Assembly: GCA_003583745.1 (NCBI GenBank)
Contig: QXPY01000003.1
Coordinates: forward strand, 232,052-296,051
Origin: Rhodocyclales bacterium GT-UBC
Lineage (GTDB): Bacteria > Pseudomonadota > Gammaproteobacteria > Burkholderiales > Rhodocyclaceae
Direction of reading: 5' to 3'
DNA length: 64,000 nt
In this document: positions 1 through 8,112 of the stretch, one piece after another
Position numbering within the stretch: position 1 is the first letter of the stretch
Layout: each line of letters opens with the position of its first letter
Made by a program: the position numbers and the translations under genes
The notes under the pieces: generated by a model
Database searches by the model: none
The model's input: the letters and a program-made list of their open reading frames with translations, nothing else
What the model was told of the DNA's origin: nothing

Positions 1-1869
1 TTGCAAGACGGCGTGCGCGTGCATGAAGAAACCAAGGTCCATCTGCTGACCTATGCACAGCAGACCGGCGACAAACTTGTAAAACCCTTCATGCTGGTGA
101 TTGCCCGCGACACCACGCACGCCGCCCAGCTGATGGCGACGATTGAATCCAACGACTTCTTTGCCGGACGCTACAAGGGCAAAGTCATCCAGGTGGATTC
201 GAGCCGTTCCGGTGCTGAGGAAGAGGAAATGATTCGGCGTTTGCTGGCCGTGGAAAGCTACGACGAGCCGACCGAGATCGTCATCCACGTGAACATGCTG
301 AAAGAAGGCTGGGACGTGACCAATCTCTACACCATCGTCCCGCTGCGTGCCGCCAATGCCCGCACGCTGATCGAGCAGTCCATCGGGCGCGGTCTGCGTT
401 TGCCATACGGTCGCAAGACTGGAGTCGACGTGGTGGATAGGCTGAACATCATTGCCCACGACAAGTTTCAGGAAGTCATCGACGAGGCGGGACGTGGCGA
501 TTCGCCGATTCGCATGCAGGCCTTGGTGCTAACAGCGGATACGGGCAGTAGCAGCAACCTGAAGAGCATTTCTGTGCAACCCACGGCCAATGCGATGTTG
601 GGTACCGTGACGACGGGCACGCAACAGTTACCCGGTGCCAATGCAGACGGCACGCAATATGGAACCTCCGCGCCAACAACCGTGTTCAAGACCGATGAAC
701 AGCGGCAGATTGCCCAAGTCGCGATGGACGTGATCGTGGAGATTAGTCGCGAGCGGCAGGACGGCCAGCCCCTTGTTGCCAGCACACAAGCGCTGACGCA
801 GGCCAGCATCCAGCAGCAGATTACGCAGCGCGTGCAGGAACGCATGTTGCCCAAGCAGGGTGATTTGCTGGTTACGGAAGCCTTGCCGGTTGCCGACATT
901 GTTCAGCAAACGGTGGCGGTGCTGGTCGAGCACACGATTGATATTCCGCGCATCCTGGTCAAGCCGAAAGGCCCGGTGAAGAGCGGCTACAAGCTGTTCA
1001 ACCTCGACCTGTCGAAGATGAATTTCCAGCCGCAGGACATGGCCTTGGTCGGTCAAGGCCTGAAAACCGGCAAGCAGGTTCTTTACGGGCAGTCGTCGAC
1101 GGTACTGGAATCGCAGCTGGAAAACTACATCGTCCGCGAACTCATCAACTACGACGATGTGTCCTACGACGAGCACGCCGAGTTGATCTACGAACTGGCC
1201 GGACAAGCCGTCGCGCACTTCAAGACCTACCTGAAAACCGACGACGAGCTGCACAACATCCTCGGCAACTACGGCAAGACCATTGCCGAGAACATGCATC
1301 TGCAAATGGCGCTGCACTACTTCGAGGATATTTCGGAATCCGAGGTTGTCATCAGCCAGGGCTTCACGCCGCTCAAGCACTGCGCCTTTACTGCTGAGGG
1401 CGACATTCTGCCGTTACATCAGGCCCCCGATGAGAAGGGCAAGATCGCGCAGTACGTCTATGGCGGTTTCAACAAGTGCGCCTATCCAGTGCAGAAGTTT
1501 CATTCCGACACTGAGCGCGTTCTGGCCTGCGTGCTGGAGCGTGACGCGCTGCGCTGGTTCCGACCAGTGGCTGGGCAGTTCAATATTTACTACCGGTCTG
1601 GTGCCAATCAGCCTGAGTACGTGCCGGACTTCGTTGCAGCAACTGCTGACCATAACCTGATCATCGAGACCAAAGCAGCGAAGGATATGGACGCTGGCGA
1701 CGTGAAGGCCAAAGCCGATGCTGCCGCAACATGGTGCAAGAATGCCAGCGAGTATTCCAAGGCACAGGGCGGTAAGCCGTGGAAATACCTGCTGGTGCCG
1801 CATGATGCGGTGGCCCATAACGCGACGGTGTCTGCGCTGGCGGGTCGATTTGCGGTCGCTTCGTCGTAG
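1..1869 (+). CDS. res: Type III restriction endonuclease Res subunit, C-terminal part
   Basis: The gene is cut by the window edge, so the TTG at base 1 is not taken as its start. What remains is the second helicase domain and the nuclease domain of a type III Res subunit, which translocates and cleaves DNA together with a Mod methyltransferase. Helicase motif VI is visible near residues 125-137 (EQSIGRGLRLPYG). A PD-(D/E)xK nuclease core is visible as D543, E556 and K558 (VPDF, then IIETK). The Walker A part and the mod gene should lie upstream of the window. No frame break is seen. It is part of the accessory island. Confidence 0.85.
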   Translation: MQDGVRVHEETKVHLLTYAQQTGDKLVKPFMLVIARDTTHAAQLMATIESNDFFAGRYKGKVIQVDSSRSGAEEEEMIRRLLAVESYDEPTEIVIHVNMLKEGWDVTNLYTIVPLRAANARTLIEQSIGRGLRLPYGRKTGVDVVDRLNIIAHDKFQEVIDEAGRGDSPIRMQALVLTADTGSSSNLKSISVQPTANAMLGTVTTGTQQLPGANADGTQYGTSAPTTVFKTDEQRQIAQVAMDVIVEISRERQDGQPLVASTQALTQASIQQQITQRVQERMLPKQGDLLVTEALPVADIVQQTVAVLVEHTIDIPRILVKPKGPVKSGYKLFNLDLSKMNFQPQDMALVGQGLKTGKQVLYGQSSTVLESQLENYIVRELINYDDVSYDEHAELIYELAGQAVAHFKTYLKTDDELHNILGNYGKTIAENMHLQMALHYFEDISESEVVISQGFTPLKHCAFTAEGDILPLHQAPDEKGKIAQYVYGGFNKCAYPVQKFHSDTERVLACVLERDALRWFRPVAGQFNIYYRSGANQPEYVPDFVAATADHNLIIETKAAKDMDAGDVKAKADAAATWCKNASEYSKAQGGKPWKYLLVPHDAVAHNATVSALAGRFAVASS

Positions 1870-1895
1870 CAAAGAATTAAAGGGAGTAACGACGT

Positions 1896-3167
1896 TTGAC
1901 CCAAGAACAACCGGAAGGGGAAAAGAAGAAGCTCGTCCTGACCCCGCGCAAAAAGGTAGCCGTCGATATCGACGGGCAGACACTCTACGTCCGACATTTG
2001 TCGGTCGGCGATATCCGGTTGCTTTCGCCCCTGGTTGAAGCGCCCGAATTCACAGGTGATTTGCGGAAACTCGGTGAAGCCGCGATCAAGTGTTTAGCAT
2101 CGACCTCTCAAGATGCCGAAGACCGAACTGCATTGGACGACTCGCTATTCAAGGCATTGTCGGAATCAGACCTTTCGACCATAGCCAGGACTATCGCAGA
2201 CGTAAGCAATCTCGGTCCGTTACCCGATGGGCTTGCGTGCGATGTTCTCGGTGCAGCAATTAAGCAAGAGTTGGAGCAGCAAAGCGAAAGACTCGCCAAG
2301 ATCGCTAGCGACTTCAAGCAGTCCGTTGATAAGAGCTTTGGCTCGATTAGCGAGAGCGTGCGTAGTGCGTTGACCGACAACATGGTTGGCATGTCTGCAA
2401 TTCAGGAAGCGTTGCGTTCTACGTCGGCACTTGAGTCGCTACGAAAGCAGTACTCAGATTTGAACAGCCCAGGTGCAAGCACCCTTAGTGCTGCGCTCGC
2501 GGCCAGTGCTTTGAAGATTCCCACGGCAAGCGAAAGCCTTCGTCAGGCAATTGAAAAATCATCGTTCTCCAATTCGGCGGCAGAAGCGTTGGCGCGAGGA
2601 CGCAATGAGCACGAGCCGATGGAGTTCATAAACGTTCGTCCGATTGAGTTGCCTGACCCTGAAAAGTCCCCGATGGGGCGAGCGGCTAGGGCAAGCGAAG
2701 AAACTGCGCGGCAAGTTCAAGAAGTTGCTGGCTTAACTGCTGCAATGGCTGCGCAGATTGGCGAGTTGTCGCAAACCATCGTGACGAGGGCAATTCCTGA
2801 GTGGCTAAACAAGATTGAAGGTGATCGACTGTCTGCGCAAGCGACACTTGAACAAGCCCGAGATAGCTTGAAATGGACGAAATGGGCAGTTACCGTTTCT
2901 GTGGTCATGACTGTTGCCATGACCGGATGGCAGGTATGGTTAGCCAGCGAATACAAGAAGGACAACGACGAGCAACAAGAGGTCGCGCTGAAGTTGATGA
3001 GCGAGCAGTTGAAGAACGCTGAAGCCCTAAATCGGCAGCTTGCGGCGGATGCGAAGTCGTACCGAGAAGAGATTGCAGCAGTTCGTGCGGCTGTCGCTGG
3101 TTTAGGCGTACTGAAAGCTATCCCGACACCTAACGACAAGAGTGCTGCTCGTCAGTTGGTACGCTGA
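1896..3167 (+). CDS. Unknown membrane-anchored coiled-coil protein beside the restriction gene
   Basis: I do not recognise this 423-aa protein. It starts at TTG 1896 behind a GGGAG element 9 bases upstream, 26 bases after the res stop, so it is probably co-transcribed with res. The N-terminal 90 residues (VDIDGQTLYVRHLSVGDIR) look like a small globular domain faintly reminiscent of phage tail-assembly chaperones. The middle is Ser/Ala-rich and helical. One hydrophobic segment near residues 327-350 (VTVSVVMTVAMTGWQVWLA) is a likely membrane span. The remaining C-terminus is a charged helix, likely coiled coil. Position beside a restriction gene suggests, but does not prove, a defence role. Confidence 0.6.
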   Translation: MTQEQPEGEKKKLVLTPRKKVAVDIDGQTLYVRHLSVGDIRLLSPLVEAPEFTGDLRKLGEAAIKCLASTSQDAEDRTALDDSLFKALSESDLSTIARTIADVSNLGPLPDGLACDVLGAAIKQELEQQSERLAKIASDFKQSVDKSFGSISESVRSALTDNMVGMSAIQEALRSTSALESLRKQYSDLNSPGASTLSAALAASALKIPTASESLRQAIEKSSFSNSAAEALARGRNEHEPMEFINVRPIELPDPEKSPMGRAARASEETARQVQEVAGLTAAMAAQIGELSQTIVTRAIPEWLNKIEGDRLSAQATLEQARDSLKWTKWAVTVSVVMTVAMTGWQVWLASEYKKDNDEQQEVALKLMSEQLKNAEALNRQLAADAKSYREEIAAVRAAVAGLGVLKAIPTPNDKSAARQLVR

Positions 3168-3254
3168 ACACAACGCTCAACGGACGAGAACCGATTTTCG
3201 CCAAAGTTTATTGTCAGTTGATGCCATTAGGATATTTCGGCTAACATGAAAACG

Positions 3255-3271
3255 CGGTGCTTTCTGCACCG
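3255..3271 (+). other. Leader hairpin upstream of the island gene at 3402
   Basis: CGGTGC (3255-3260) pairs with GCACCG (3266-3271) around a 5-base loop. Together with the stronger hairpin at 3314-3349 it makes a two-stem non-coding leader of about 230 bp between the 3167 stop and the gene at 3402. An ATG at 3246 opens a longer frame through this leader, but its translation looks like non-coding sequence. Confidence 0.4.
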
Positions 3272-3313
3272 TGCCGCGTCACTAGAACGCGCCGATTACC
3301 GCCGAAACCAGCG

Positions 3314-3349
3314 AAAGCCACGACTCCCCCGGTCGTGGCTTTTGCTTTT
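3314..3349 (+). terminator. Rho-independent terminator
   Basis: AAAGCCACGAC (3314-3324) pairs perfectly with GTCGTGGCTTT (3332-3342) around a 7-base loop and is followed by the T-rich run TGCTTTT. It would end transcription of the restriction-side genes or act as an attenuator for the gene at 3402. Confidence 0.8.
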
Positions 3350-3401
3350 CTGGACTGCGGCATGTCGCCGATGCGGCTCAACTAATCATGGAGTCCTCTC
3401 A

Positions 3402-3740
3402 ATGAGACAAGAATCTGGCATCAACCAATCCATCGGCACGTCCAGCCAGCCGCCAGCTAACGAGCACACGCATGCACTTTTCAAACTTGGCCAGATTGTC
3501 GCCACCCCCGCATTGTTGGAGCATCTTGTCGAACACTGCACGCATCCTGATCCCTTCATCCGTCGGCACGTTCGCGGTGACTGGGGAAGCGTGCCGACGG
3601 AAGATGCACGCGAAAACGACTTCTCGGTGCTGAACGGCTTTCGCGTGTTGTCAGCCTACGAGGTTGGTGGCAAGCGATTCTGGATTATCACCGAGGCCGA
3701 CCGATCAGTAACCACGCTGCTGTTCCCAAGCGAGTATTGA
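3402..3740 (+). CDS. Small 'plasmid-related' protein of integrative elements
   Basis: This 112-aa protein of unknown function contains the conserved run RHVRGDWG, then ENDFSVLNGFRVLSAY and WIITEADRSVTTLLFPSEY. That pattern is familiar from small proteins encoded on integrative and conjugative elements and plasmids. I chose ATG 3402 because a GGAG lies about 8 bases upstream and conservation starts soon after. An earlier ATG at 3246 would add 52 residues read through a hairpin and a terminator. The gene stands alone between the terminator and the resolvase. Its biochemical role is unknown; the assignment to the family is from memory of its motifs. Confidence 0.7.
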   Translation: MRQESGINQSIGTSSQPPANEHTHALFKLGQIVATPALLEHLVEHCTHPDPFIRRHVRGDWGSVPTEDARENDFSVLNGFRVLSAYEVGGKRFWIITEADRSVTTLLFPSEY

Positions 3741-3792
3741 CCACGCTTCCCAGTGCAACCGATTTGGAGCTTGCCGTACACGGAGAAATTAT

Positions 3793-3807
3793 TGCGACAG
3801 TGTCGCA
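3793..3807. repeat. Palindrome upstream of the resolvase (possible res site)
   Basis: TGCGACA (3793-3799) and TGTCGCA (3801-3807) form a 7-bp inverted repeat around one central base, about 105 bp before the resolvase start. Serine resolvases usually bind inverted sites just upstream of their own gene, so this is a candidate subsite of res or an operator. Only one clear dyad is seen in the 172-bp gap. Confidence 0.4.
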
Positions 3808-3912
3808 GCAATTGAAGTATCGAAACTGCGGCGTCAAAAAGTGACCACTTTCTAACGGTAGCTTCTGCCCTGTTGGAAACATACCGTTCAACCATTTTCA
3901 ACACACTCGAAC

Positions 3913-4527
3913 ATGCCAACACTACTTTCCGACACCGGCGCAGCGGCGTCACAGCGCATTTTTGCGTATGCCCGTGTTTCAACGGTTGAGCAGCTCACCG
4001 AAAACCAGCGTGAGCAGATTGCCCGTGCGGGCTACAACATTCCGCCCAAACGATTTATCGATGAGCAGATTTCCGGCTCCGTGCCGGCAGCACAACGTCC
4101 TGGTTTTCAGCGGCTGCTTGGGAGAATGGATGACGGCGATACCTTGGTCGTAACCAAGCTTGACCGCATTGGCAGGGACTCCATCGACGTGCAGCAGACC
4201 GTCGAGCGATTCCAAAGTGAGGGCATTCGGCTGGTTGTATTGCAGCTTGGCAACCTTGATCTGACATCATCAGCTGGGGCTCTGATGGTCAAAATGCTGG
4301 CGGCGGTGGCTGACTTTGAGCGAGATTTGATTATTGAACGAACCCAAGCCGGTCAGGCTCGTGCCCGCGCTGCTGGCAAGCACATGGGGCGACCGGCCAA
4401 AACCACTCCCGATCAGCAGCGCGTGATTCTGGAACGACTGGCCGCCGGGGCAACCGTCAGCGGCATGGCCGAAGCCTATCAAGTTAGCAGGGCCACCATT
4501 ATCGCTATTAGAAATGCGGCGCTGTGA
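3913..4527 (+). CDS. Serine recombinase (Tn3-family resolvase / DNA invertase)
   Basis: This 204-aa site-specific recombinase has the catalytic domain at the N-terminus: YARVST places the nucleophile at Ser23, and KLDRIGRDS is the arginine-bearing active-site loop. A long helix (MLAAVADFERDLIIERTQAG) precedes GRPAK and a C-terminal helix-turn-helix (GATVSGMAEAYQVSRATIIAIR). The length matches the small resolvase/invertase group. It probably resolves multimers or cointegrates of the island or of an embedded transposon. No transposase lies next to it. The 172-bp region upstream contains a palindrome that may be its binding site. Confidence 0.88.
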   Translation: MPTLLSDTGAAASQRIFAYARVSTVEQLTENQREQIARAGYNIPPKRFIDEQISGSVPAAQRPGFQRLLGRMDDGDTLVVTKLDRIGRDSIDVQQTVERFQSEGIRLVVLQLGNLDLTSSAGALMVKMLAAVADFERDLIIERTQAGQARARAAGKHMGRPAKTTPDQQRVILERLAAGATVSGMAEAYQVSRATIIAIRNAAL

Positions 4528-4574
4528 TTAGCGGGCGTAGGCAGCTTGGTAGCGAATATTCGGTCGCGTGATCC

Positions 4575-5099
4575 CTACGGCGGAAATCTCAGTGTGGAAA
4601 ACGAGCGACCCGCCTGAACGGCGCGGCGCTCGATGTCCGCTGCCGAGTTAATCAATCCCTTTTGCTCTAGAAAAATTAGAAAAGCACGAGTGCTGATCTT
4701 CCTGCAGTTGTCCGGCACCAAGAAGCTGGCGCGTGCAATCTTGTGGTCTTCAAACAGGAATACGCCGGTCTTCGGTGGCACTTTGAGCGCGAAATCGTTC
4801 ATCGTCTCCTGAATCGCCAGTTCGCCTAGGTTGCGGGTTCGAGCCGATGGGTTCTCGCTCACGGCTTGCTTGAAGTGGTCGAAGGTCTTGGTAGGCAGGA
4901 CGGGAATCTGCGCCGACGCAACCCATGCCGCCAACTTGTTGCTGGTCGGTGTCTGGTTTCGGGTGACTTCATGCACCACCATATCCACCACCATGACCGT
5001 CCAGCCCGGTTTGAACAGCACATCGAGCGCATCGGCGTAGGCGAGCGTGATGAGCGGCCCAGCGTCGGGCAGCAGCGCAATATCCTTGGCCGATGACAT
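4575..5099 (-). CDS. PIN-domain toxin of a type II toxin-antitoxin pair
   Basis: The protein begins LLPDAGPLITLAYADAL, the first acidic strand of a PIN/DUF3368-type ribonuclease fold. It continues with VVDMVVHEVTR and later FLFEDHKIARASF, supplying the further acidic residues of the metal site. Such proteins cleave RNA and are silenced by a partner antitoxin. The gene lies directly behind the RHH antitoxin gene. ATG 5099 is used here. A TTG at 5114 would overlap the antitoxin stop (TTGA) and is a reasonable alternative, since the frame is open there. The pair likely stabilises the island. Confidence 0.75.
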   Translation of the reverse strand: MSSAKDIALLPDAGPLITLAYADALDVLFKPGWTVMVVDMVVHEVTRNQTPTSNKLAAWVASAQIPVLPTKTFDHFKQAVSENPSARTRNLGELAIQETMNDFALKVPPKTGVFLFEDHKIARASFLVPDNCRKISTRAFLIFLEQKGLINSAADIERRAVQAGRSFSTLRFPP

Positions 5100-5110
5100 T
5101 GCTACTGTGC

Positions 5111-5458
5111 TCAAGCGGTCGGCAAGGTGTTCAGTTGATCGACCATTCCTTGCGTCGTGGTATCCGGTAGTCGTGGCATGGGCAAATGCGCCTGCGCCAT
5201 CAGCAGGAACAGGTCTTCCTCGCTGTCGATGCCCAGCGCCTGCATAGCTTTGTCGTCACCGATACGCCCCAGCGAAAAATCGAGCAGTACCTTGAAGTTC
5301 TGGTTGCCGGTCGATTCCGCAGCCTCGAAAGTCTCGACGAGGTGGCGCAACTCGGCGTTGAACAAGGCGTTGACCGACGTATCGGTCTTGGCCGCGATCA
5401 CCTTGGCACGCTTGAGCAGATCGCGATCAACAGACCCGGTGAAGTTTACGGTAGCCAT
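5111..5458 (-). CDS. RHH-type antitoxin
   Basis: The 115-aa protein opens with MATVNFTGSVDRDLLKRAKVIAAKTD, the strand-helix-helix of a ribbon-helix-helix DNA-binding domain, followed by a helical tail. The tail ends with an AQAHLPMPRLP segment typical of antitoxins paired with PIN/DUF3368 toxins; that tail normally wraps the toxin. ATG 5458 is preferred over an upstream GTG/ATG because GAGGGG lies 8 bases before it. The short inverted repeat ACAC-6-GTGT upstream (about 5480-5497) may be the autoregulatory operator. It is translationally coupled to the toxin downstream. Confidence 0.75.
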   Translation of the reverse strand: MATVNFTGSVDRDLLKRAKVIAAKTDTSVNALFNAELRHLVETFEAAESTGNQNFKVLLDFSLGRIGDDKAMQALGIDSEEDLFLLMAQAHLPMPRLPDTTTQGMVDQLNTLPTA

Positions 5459-5523
5459 TCTTGCCCCTCGGCGATTAACACACAAATAAGTGTAGCACGC
5501 GAATATGTGGCGGACTTCTCCCT

Positions 5524-6810
5524 TTAGTATTCAAGCAGGCCCTCAGGTAGTGTTGCGCGGTTGGGTACTCCAATTCTTCCACTTGGCCGACGACGAGCAA
5601 CCGATGCGCTCAAACAGTTGTCGCAAGTGCGGCAAGGTGACGCACGTTCGTCGAAATATTGCAGTAACGTTGCGCTCCGGCATGCGCTCTCTGTGCAGAG
5701 CGCCACCAGGGCGTTCAACCGATGGAGAGCGATACTCTTGCGATTTGGGTCGGCAATGCCGCGTTTAAGCATTGCAGACCTGGCGGCTGCATCCTTTTTG
5801 CTGAAGGCGAGCCACGCGTCGGCGGGTTTTCCGTCGCGACCAGCGCGTCCAGTTTCCTGATAATAGCTCTCGATGGATGATGGTATGTCGGCGTGGGCGA
5901 CGAAGCGAACATCGGGTTTGTTAATGCCCATACCGAAGGCGATGGTTGCAACCATCACCACACCATCCCCATTCATAAACAAGTCAAGGTTTTGCTGCCG
6001 TATGCCTGCACTCAGGTCTGCGTGATAGGGCAATGCTCTTATGCCGCGTTCGTTTAGGAACGCGGCAGTGCACTCCACACTGTTCTTTGACAGGCAGTAG
6101 ACGATCCCGGTACTACCAAGGTGTTTCGATTCGATGAAGTCCGCCAGTTGGCGGTAAACATTCCCCTTTGGGACGATCTGATATCGAATATTCGGACGCG
6201 AAAAACTCGATATGCGAACAAGCGCGTCCTCAAGCCGAAGGGTGGTAATAATTTCGGACCGTGTATTTCGATCTGCGGTTGCCGTCAGTGCGATTCTCGG
6301 CACATCGGGAAACCGGGCGACGATTTCACCGAGTCGTAGGTAATCCCGCCGAAAGTCGTGTCCCCATTGTGCAAGGCAATGCGCTTCGTCGAATGCAAAA
6401 AGTGAAATTTTGTCCTTGGCGACGCAAGAGTCCAGAAGCGACAAGAATCGTGGCGATAAGAGGCGTTCTGGCGATACGTAGAGTAAATCGTAGCGCCCAG
6501 CCATGAACGCTGCTTCAACCTCCGATTGCTCTTTACGCGAAAGCGTCGAGGTCAAGTATGCTGCGTCAATCCAGTGCCCTTTGAGGTCGGTCACCTGATC
6601 CTGCATCAAGGCAATCAAGGGTGACACGACAATAGCTGTTCCGTCGCGCATGAGTGCCGGTATCGTGTAGCACAGCGACTTCCCGGCGCCTGTTGGCATT
6701 AGGGCAAATGCATTGCCTCCATCAGCCACATGCTGAATGATCTCTTCTTGATGGTGGCGAAATGTACGGTGTCCGAAAGTGTAACGGAGTACGGATTGTG
6801 GGGTAATCAT
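5524..6810 (-). CDS. RecQ-family ATP-dependent DNA helicase, short form
   Basis: This 428-aa 3'-5' helicase has Walker A MPTGAGKS (K44), Walker B DEAH at 141-144 with the RecQ aromatic loop AQWGHDFR, and motif VI QETGRAGRDG (318-327). A RecQ zinc-binding set follows: C377, C393, C396 and C399. It stops soon after, so the winged-helix and HRDC domains of full-length RecQ are missing or vestigial. The start ATG lies 10 bases behind the stop of the rolling-circle initiator gene, and the ribosome site overlaps that stop, so the two are translationally coupled. This suggests it unwinds the element's own DNA during replication. Confidence 0.85.
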   Translation of the reverse strand: MITPQSVLRYTFGHRTFRHHQEEIIQHVADGGNAFALMPTGAGKSLCYTIPALMRDGTAIVVSPLIALMQDQVTDLKGHWIDAAYLTSTLSRKEQSEVEAAFMAGRYDLLYVSPERLLSPRFLSLLDSCVAKDKISLFAFDEAHCLAQWGHDFRRDYLRLGEIVARFPDVPRIALTATADRNTRSEIITTLRLEDALVRISSFSRPNIRYQIVPKGNVYRQLADFIESKHLGSTGIVYCLSKNSVECTAAFLNERGIRALPYHADLSAGIRQQNLDLFMNGDGVVMVATIAFGMGINKPDVRFVAHADIPSSIESYYQETGRAGRDGKPADAWLAFSKKDAAARSAMLKRGIADPNRKSIALHRLNALVALCTESACRSATLLQYFDERASPCRTCDNCLSASVARRRPSGRIGVPNRATLPEGLLEY

Positions 6811-6820
6811 GACATCACCC

Positions 6821-7978
6821 CTAAATCACGAACGGCTGGCCGTTCAGGATGATTAGTTCGTCCATTTGGCCCGGGGGGACGATGACAGTGCCGATTCCGC
6901 TGCCCTGCCGACTGATTGCGTTCGGCGGATAGTAACAACGTGTGCCATACGCCCAATCTGGAATCGGCAACAGCCGATCCATGCAAAAAATATCCTTCAG
7001 GTGAACCAACGGCTGCGGTTCCGGTTGACGATCTTGCGAGACGTCAATGCCAACCTTATCCATGATCCCTTTGGCGTATTTCGAGACTGAGCTGCGGCTT
7101 TTGAACTGAGCACGAAGTGGAACCCCATGCAGCCAGAGCTGATAGGCGCGGGCCTCAGCCGAGGTCAGCAGGGCAATCTCATCTTCAGTCAAAACAGGTT
7201 GGATTGCGTAATTGACGTTGTATCGCCCGAGAATCTCAAAGAACAGATCGGCAGTGTCGATATCACGCCATGCTGATACCCGTTGCAAGTTTCGGTTCTT
7301 CAGTTCAGAGCTGAACAGCTTGATTTCAGCCCGGATGGCGTCTTCCACCCAGTCCATGAGTTTCGACTGGTAGAAACCGCAGCGCTTCCATTCCGACCGC
7401 AACTGGGCCCATTTGGCATACAGCGACAGCACGTGATACTTGGACCGCCGCTGGCCTACGTATCCGATGCCGATTGCGGTTACTAGCGAACGCCATTTCC
7501 CTTCTGGGGTGTTCTCATCGATGGCATCGATAATGGCGATGATGTCCTTAGACGGGCACGCAAAATTTCCGGTCAGATGGACTTCGGTAAGCCAGACTGC
7601 GCCTTTCCGCCAGTCCTCGCGATCCTGCGGATCAACTTTGATTCCGTACTGCCGTGTGATGTGATCGAAGACGGCGTGGCAGTAGTCCGGCAACGATGCG
7701 TGCCCGAAGACGTTGTGGCGTTGAAGCACCTTGGGCGGGCAAACATATAACTCCAACTCGTTTGCGTACCCGTCGTCGCCGATACGTTTCGACTTGATGT
7801 ACTCGTCCTCCCGATTTCGCTTCGAAGGTGAGCAGGAACCCGCAGGTACAAAGCCGAACGTATCATCAGCAAGGTAAAGCACTTGCCCTAACGGCTTGTG
7901 GCGGCATGGGCCAGTGACACGCATCCGGTCGATATGGATGTGTTTCACTGGCTTGAGGCGATTAGATCTGGCTGGCAT
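6821..7978 (-). CDS. Gene II/X-family rolling-circle replication initiator
   Basis: The segment ELELYVCPPKVLQRHNVFG closely resembles the KVLQGHNVFG hallmark of filamentous-phage gene II proteins. Those proteins nick the origin and start rolling-circle replication through a tyrosine. The C-terminal half (SSVSKYAKGIMDKVGIDV, then PLVHLKDIF) fits the same family. I use ATG 7978 because homologous sequence begins right after it (KHIHIDRMRVTG). ATG 8074 and GTG 8134 are also in frame, but ATG 8074 abuts a strong hairpin. No coat, zot or secretion genes are nearby, so this is not a complete inovirus. It lies between a RepA-like gene and a RecQ helicase. Confidence 0.72.
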   Translation of the reverse strand: MPARSNRLKPVKHIHIDRMRVTGPCRHKPLGQVLYLADDTFGFVPAGSCSPSKRNREDEYIKSKRIGDDGYANELELYVCPPKVLQRHNVFGHASLPDYCHAVFDHITRQYGIKVDPQDREDWRKGAVWLTEVHLTGNFACPSKDIIAIIDAIDENTPEGKWRSLVTAIGIGYVGQRRSKYHVLSLYAKWAQLRSEWKRCGFYQSKLMDWVEDAIRAEIKLFSSELKNRNLQRVSAWRDIDTADLFFEILGRYNVNYAIQPVLTEDEIALLTSAEARAYQLWLHGVPLRAQFKSRSSVSKYAKGIMDKVGIDVSQDRQPEPQPLVHLKDIFCMDRLLPIPDWAYGTRCYYPPNAISRQGSGIGTVIVPPGQMDELIILNGQPFVI

Positions 7979-8074
7979 GGTTGCAAATTCCGTGTTTGAC
8001 GCACTTGTGCGCAAATTGCGAACAAATGTGATGTTGTATACGCGCTCGTGGCGATCAATGGGTCGAGCTGACAT

Positions 8075-8107
8075 GGGCTGCAATTTGCAATTCCGCAATT
8101 GCAGCCC
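8075..8107. repeat. 11-bp inverted repeat with three GCAATT repeats before the initiator gene
   Basis: GGGCTGCAATT (8075-8085) and AATTGCAGCCC (8097-8107) are perfect 11-bp arms around 11 bases. GCAATT occurs three times, at 8080, 8087 and 8095. It sits directly upstream of an in-frame ATG of the initiator gene (8074) and within the gap after the preceding stop. It could be the nicking origin, an initiator-binding operator, or a translational block. Confidence 0.55.
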
Positions 8108-8112
8108 GCCAT

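Noticed and set aside
3246-3401. N-terminal extension of the 3402 gene from ATG 3246
   Set aside because: It would be translated through two hairpins including a terminator and shows no protein-like sequence.
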